This document shows, in pieces, positions 61,180 to 64,000 of a stretch of 64,000 nucleotides of DNA. The notes under the pieces are model-generated. The model was not told the DNA's origin. It did not search any database and saw only the letters and a list, made by a program, of their open reading frames with translations. This stretch comes from Bacteroidota bacterium (lineage in GTDB: Bacteria; Bacteroidota; Bacteroidia; AKYH767-A; OLB10): NCBI GenBank assembly GCA_024643795.1, contig JAHEMF010000001.1:62001-126000 (forward strand). Reading direction: 5' to 3'. A program made the translations under genes and the position numbers. How positions within the stretch are numbered: position 1 is the stretch's first letter; every line of letters begins with the position of its first letter.

Positions 61180-62079
61180 TTATTTTAATACCACTTTCTT
61201 TTCCTTTGTGATAGTACCGTTTGTAACTTTCAGGGCATACTCCCCTCTTGAAATTGAACTGCTGTTCAAGACAAATTCATTATTTCCCACCTGCGCTTCA
61301 AACTGATCACTGGCCAACTCCGTGTTGTTCATGTCATATAAAGTTACAGTGAATGTATCAGTTGACTTAGTTTCTACTAAGATCCTGAAAGAACCGTATC
61401 CATTTGGAAAAACATCAATGGATGTTACTTCAGATAAACTTTTCGCACATATCACTTTCACTTCATCGGAATATTCATACTTCGATTTACCGGTCTTTTT
61501 TCTCAACCTGTAAAAGGCCACATCATTCGCAGGAATTATCTCTTCTACTCTGTAAACATTCTTCCCATCCTCTTTAACTGGTTGAGGAGCGCGGGTAAAC
61601 ACTTCATAGGTCTCATTATCATATGACTTTTCGATCTCGAACTGATGATTTGCCTTACCTAATGTTACCCAGTTAAAAACAACATTGCCATCATAACAAC
61701 TTGCATCAAAACTCTCGATCTCGTCTGAAAGGTTATTCTTGAAAACTACTGCTTTCTCCGTTTTCTTAACTGATGCCATATCCTCTGATAACGCTTCTTT
61801 TTCAACCTGTAAATCACTTTCTTTGGTTTCAATACGTGATTGCTCAATTTTTTGTGATACATCAACTGCATCAGAATTTAATTCATCATATCCATCTGAT
61901 TCAATACTTGCTGTGATCTTTTCATCCGCAATTGGATAGGCTTCCGGTCCGTTTCTGAAAGGCTCTGTGACCATTAAATATGCAGCAACAGAAAGCGCAC
62001 CTATAGCTAAAGCAGCTGTAATGTTCATTACAGTGATGTGATTAGGTAAATTGAAACGGTTCTTGTCTTTTGATTCCAT
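61180..62079 (-). CDS. Membrane-anchored protein with Fn3-like domain and sorting-domain-like tail
   Basis: A 299-residue protein with a short charged N-terminus, one transmembrane helix (~residues 17-37, MNITAALAIGALSVAAYLMV), an acidic linker to ~110, a beta domain ~120-215 (CYDGNVVFNWVTLGKANHQFEIEKSYDNE, like Fn3 domains beside sorting tails), and a tail ~220-299 like type A sorting domains (VFPNGYGSFRILVE, VTLYDMNNTELAS, GEYALKVTNGTITKEKKVVLK). It has no cleavable signal peptide, so whether the tail is used for T9SS export is unclear. It may be an inner-membrane protein that borrowed the fold. Confidence 0.7.
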   Translation of the reverse strand: MESKDKNRFNLPNHITVMNITAALAIGALSVAAYLMVTEPFRNGPEAYPIADEKITASIESDGYDELNSDAVDVSQKIEQSRIETKESDLQVEKEALSEDMASVKKTEKAVVFKNNLSDEIESFDASCYDGNVVFNWVTLGKANHQFEIEKSYDNETYEVFTRAPQPVKEDGKNVYRVEEIIPANDVAFYRLRKKTGKSKYEYSDEVKVICAKSLSEVTSIDVFPNGYGSFRILVETKSTDTFTVTLYDMNNTELASDQFEAQVGNNEFVLNSSSISRGEYALKVTNGTITKEKKVVLK

Positions 62080-62209
62080 ATTTTCGGGAATTATTTTACA
62101 ATAAAAGGCAGTTTTACGCTCTCATCCAAATTTTGTTACAAACTTTATTGTGGTGATATCATTTTCTAAAAAGGCCCTAATATATTAATTATCATATAGT
62201 TACGAATAA

Positions 62210-63538
62210 TTGATTCTAAATTCATCATATAAAGACATATTTAAGGTATCCGTACCGGTGATGTTAGGAGCCCTTTCATCCACTATTCTAAACCTTACCG
62301 ATACTGCATTTATGGCCAGAGTGGGTGAAACTGAACTGGCATCCATGGCCATAGCCAGCATATTTCACTTCGTGTTATTCATGCCTGGCTTTGCATTATC
62401 AACCGGAACACAGATAATAATTGCCAGGAGAGCAGGTGAAAATAACCGCTCAGAGATTAATAGACTTGTTGATCATGGATTTATCATTCTTCTTGTCTCT
62501 GCCATAGCTTGTTCTTTGATCAGCCTTTTCGTGCCACAACCATTATTCAGTTACATCCTCAGGTCGGAAGCTGTAGCAAATGCCGGTACAGACTATGTTC
62601 AGATCCGATCACTCGGGTTGTTGACAGGTATAACTGGCCTCGCATTTCGATCATTTTTTGTAGGTATTGGAAGAACTAATGTGTTGACCATTGCTGCTAT
62701 TGGAATGACAATCCTTAATATCCTGCTAGATTATGTGTTGATATTCGGAGAATTGGGTATCCCGGCAATGGGAATAAAAGGAGCAGCTTGGGCTACAGTA
62801 ATAGCAGAATCGCTAGGATCGCTTATAATTGCCATATACCCTTTCATAACCAAACGCTTCAACAATTATTCATTACTAAAATTTAAATCTTTCAGTATCG
62901 ACATTTTTCGATCAATCATTAAAATATCAGCTCCATTGATATTACAACACATATTATCTATGGGGGCATGGTTTATTTTCTTTGTCATGATAGAAAAAAT
63001 GGGTGAAAGGGCATTAGCGATCAGCAATGTGGTAAGAGCAGTTTATATGGTTTTCATGACCCCTATTTGGGGATTTGCCTCTGCAACCAATAGCATGGTT
63101 AGTAATATGATGGGGCAAAAAAAGTTCACTGAGATCTTTGTACTTGTGCGAAGGATCCTTGTATTGTCGGTTTCAGCAACAGCAGTCATTATTGGAATTG
63201 ATATTCTGGGAGGTGATTTAATGTTGAAACTGGTATCAGATAATGCAATTTTGATCAAAGAATCATTAAGCATTTATCGGATTGTGGTAATTGCTATGTT
63301 CATATTCAGTATCAGTATTATCTTGTTGAATTCTGTATCAGGAACAGGTAATACAAAAGCAGCTATGATCATAGAATTCATTAACATAAGTTTCTATCTT
63401 GGATTCGTTTATTTTTGTGCATTAAATCAATATTCACTGGAAACAATTTGGTTAACTGAGATCATGTATTGGGTATTGATGGGCATTTTTTCATTATTGT
63501 ATTTCAAGATCTATGATTGGAAAAAAATAATTTTATAA
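62210..63538 (+). CDS. MATE family efflux transporter
   Basis: A 442-residue inner-membrane exporter with twelve helices, driven by Na+ or H+, for cationic drugs or metabolites. Signatures: LNLTDTAFMARVGETELASMAIAS (first helix pair), LSTGTQIIIARRAGENN, and IGRTNVLTIAAIGMTILNILLDYVLIFGELGIPAMGIKGAAWATVIAE, repeated in pseudo-symmetry in the second half. The start is TTG at 62210, since the next ATG would cut the first helix. The small lipoprotein gene follows five bases after its stop. Confidence 0.92.
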   Translation: MILNSSYKDIFKVSVPVMLGALSSTILNLTDTAFMARVGETELASMAIASIFHFVLFMPGFALSTGTQIIIARRAGENNRSEINRLVDHGFIILLVSAIACSLISLFVPQPLFSYILRSEAVANAGTDYVQIRSLGLLTGITGLAFRSFFVGIGRTNVLTIAAIGMTILNILLDYVLIFGELGIPAMGIKGAAWATVIAESLGSLIIAIYPFITKRFNNYSLLKFKSFSIDIFRSIIKISAPLILQHILSMGAWFIFFVMIEKMGERALAISNVVRAVYMVFMTPIWGFASATNSMVSNMMGQKKFTEIFVLVRRILVLSVSATAVIIGIDILGGDLMLKLVSDNAILIKESLSIYRIVVIAMFIFSISIILLNSVSGTGNTKAAMIIEFINISFYLGFVYFCALNQYSLETIWLTEIMYWVLMGIFSLLYFKIYDWKKIIL

Positions 63539-63543
63539 AAGTC

Positions 63544-63864
63544 ATGAGGATAATTGCCGCATTAGTTACAATTGCGATATTTTATAGCTGTGATTCAACT
63601 CGTGAATCAACCAAACAGGATAAATCCTATGAGGGGCTGGTTCCAGCAATGATCTTAGATTACAGCGAATTGGATGGATGTGAATATATACTGACCCTGA
63701 ATGATGGTCAAAAATTACAACCAATCGAGTTACCTGATGAGTTTGCATCAGACAGCATGAGAGTACTGATCAGTTATAAGTTTCTTGATCAACCTGGCAT
63801 CTGTATGACAGGAAGAATTATTCAATTAAATGCTATTGTTGCAGACCCGGCATATTCTAAATAA
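63544..63864 (+). CDS. Small lipoprotein of unknown function
   Basis: A 106-residue protein from the ATG giving MRIIAALVT; an earlier in-frame start overlaps the MATE gene and has no signal. The lipobox AIFYSC puts the lipidated Cys at 16. The mature part has two further Cys (LDGCEYIL, PGICMTGR) and resembles a short beta-barrel-like DUF without a recognised name. It sits between the MATE gene and fmt with gaps of five and zero bases, so it is likely co-transcribed with both. Confidence 0.68.
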   Translation: MRIIAALVTIAIFYSCDSTRESTKQDKSYEGLVPAMILDYSELDGCEYILTLNDGQKLQPIELPDEFASDSMRVLISYKFLDQPGICMTGRIIQLNAIVADPAYSK

Positions 63865-64000
63865 ATGAAGGTAATATTTCTGGGCACACCCGAATTTTCA
63901 GTTCCATCACTCAATGCAGTGTTGGAAAGCGGCAATGAAGTTGTAGCTGTGATAACCGCTCCGGATAAGCCCGCTGGCAGAGGATTGGAATTAAAAATGT
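63865..64000 (+). CDS. fmt: Methionyl-tRNA formyltransferase, N-terminal part (3' end outside window)
   Basis: Formylates the initiator Met-tRNA with 10-formyl-tetrahydrofolate. Only 45 codons are visible: [20 protein letters not shown], followed by [19 protein letters not shown], the family's opener with the SLL loop equivalent and the [10 protein letters not shown] motif. It begins right after the stop of the small lipoprotein gene with no gap. The frame is open to the right edge. FolD, in the same window, makes its one-carbon donor. Confidence 0.95.
   Translation, partial: MKVIFLGTPEFSVPSLNAVLESGNEVVAVITAPDKPAGRGLELKM

Overview
The window is chromosomal DNA from a bacterium of the phylum Bacteroidota, and order and genus cannot be fixed from this sequence. 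The evidence is the set of Bacteroidota-type protein families (type IX secretion C-terminal signals on at least four proteins, a carboxypeptidase-regulatory-domain/TonB receptor, OmpA proteins with TPR-PD40 or thrombospondin-3 modules, DUF4920, DUF6580, the GH3-like family), at least twelve exact matches to the Bacteroidota -7 promoter element TAnnTTTG at sensible distances from gene starts, near absence of Shine-Dalgarno sequences, and low G+C. No phage, integrase, insertion sequence or CRISPR array was seen. Genes are tightly packed and several convergent neighbours overlap at their 3' ends.

Layout. 1-5.8 kb: end of aroE, a membrane glycosyltransferase, DUF6580, a small secreted protein, a long TolA-like coiled-coil protein translationally coupled to HMG-CoA lyase. 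5.8-11.7 kb: DUF4920, pyrD, smpB, a geranylgeranyl-reductase-type flavoprotein, a THUMP rRNA methyltransferase, nhaD. 11.9-16.7 kb: leftward operon ffh-folD-queE-PorE-like OmpA protein. 16.8-22.1 kb: leftward arginase-argS-papain-like hydrolase-lipoprotein operon, with an arginine-decarboxylase-type gene diverging from it. 22.1-34.3 kb: secretion and surface genes (T9SS cargo, regulatory-domain protein plus TonB receptor, M4 protease, MbnH-like dihaem protein plus MbnP, PNGase-F-like protein). 34.4-38.4 kb: pabA/trpG, DUF456, a YdjM-type membrane protein with two thioredoxin-fold proteins, ribBA. 38.4-38.9 kb: a gene-free stretch with four related hairpins.

38.9-52.1 kb: leftward LptF/G-like permease with two GT4 glycosyltransferases (cell-envelope glycan), an unknown protein, a START-like protein, repeat-rich T9SS cargo, deoxynucleoside kinase, GH3-family enzyme with secreted partner, PolX, SppA. 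52.1-58 kb: folK, an OmpA/TSP3 outer-membrane protein, SpoU methyltransferase, mutS. 57.9-58.5 kb: tRNA-Gly(GCC), two tandem broken copies of a tRNA-Leu 5' half carrying a palindrome, intact tRNA-Leu(TAA), and a truncated GIY-YIG gene. 58.5-64 kb: propeller T9SS cargo, GNAT, collagen-like lipoprotein, a membrane-anchored unknown, MATE transporter, small lipoprotein, start of fmt.

Most of the window is core metabolism and envelope biology. The parts that ordinary annotation does not explain are the hairpin array at 38.66-38.92 kb (stems co-vary while the loop stays fixed), the tRNA-Leu fragment tandem repeat at 58.06-58.21 kb, and the MbnP/MbnH-like pair. All functional assignments rest on motif reading by eye; no database search was run.
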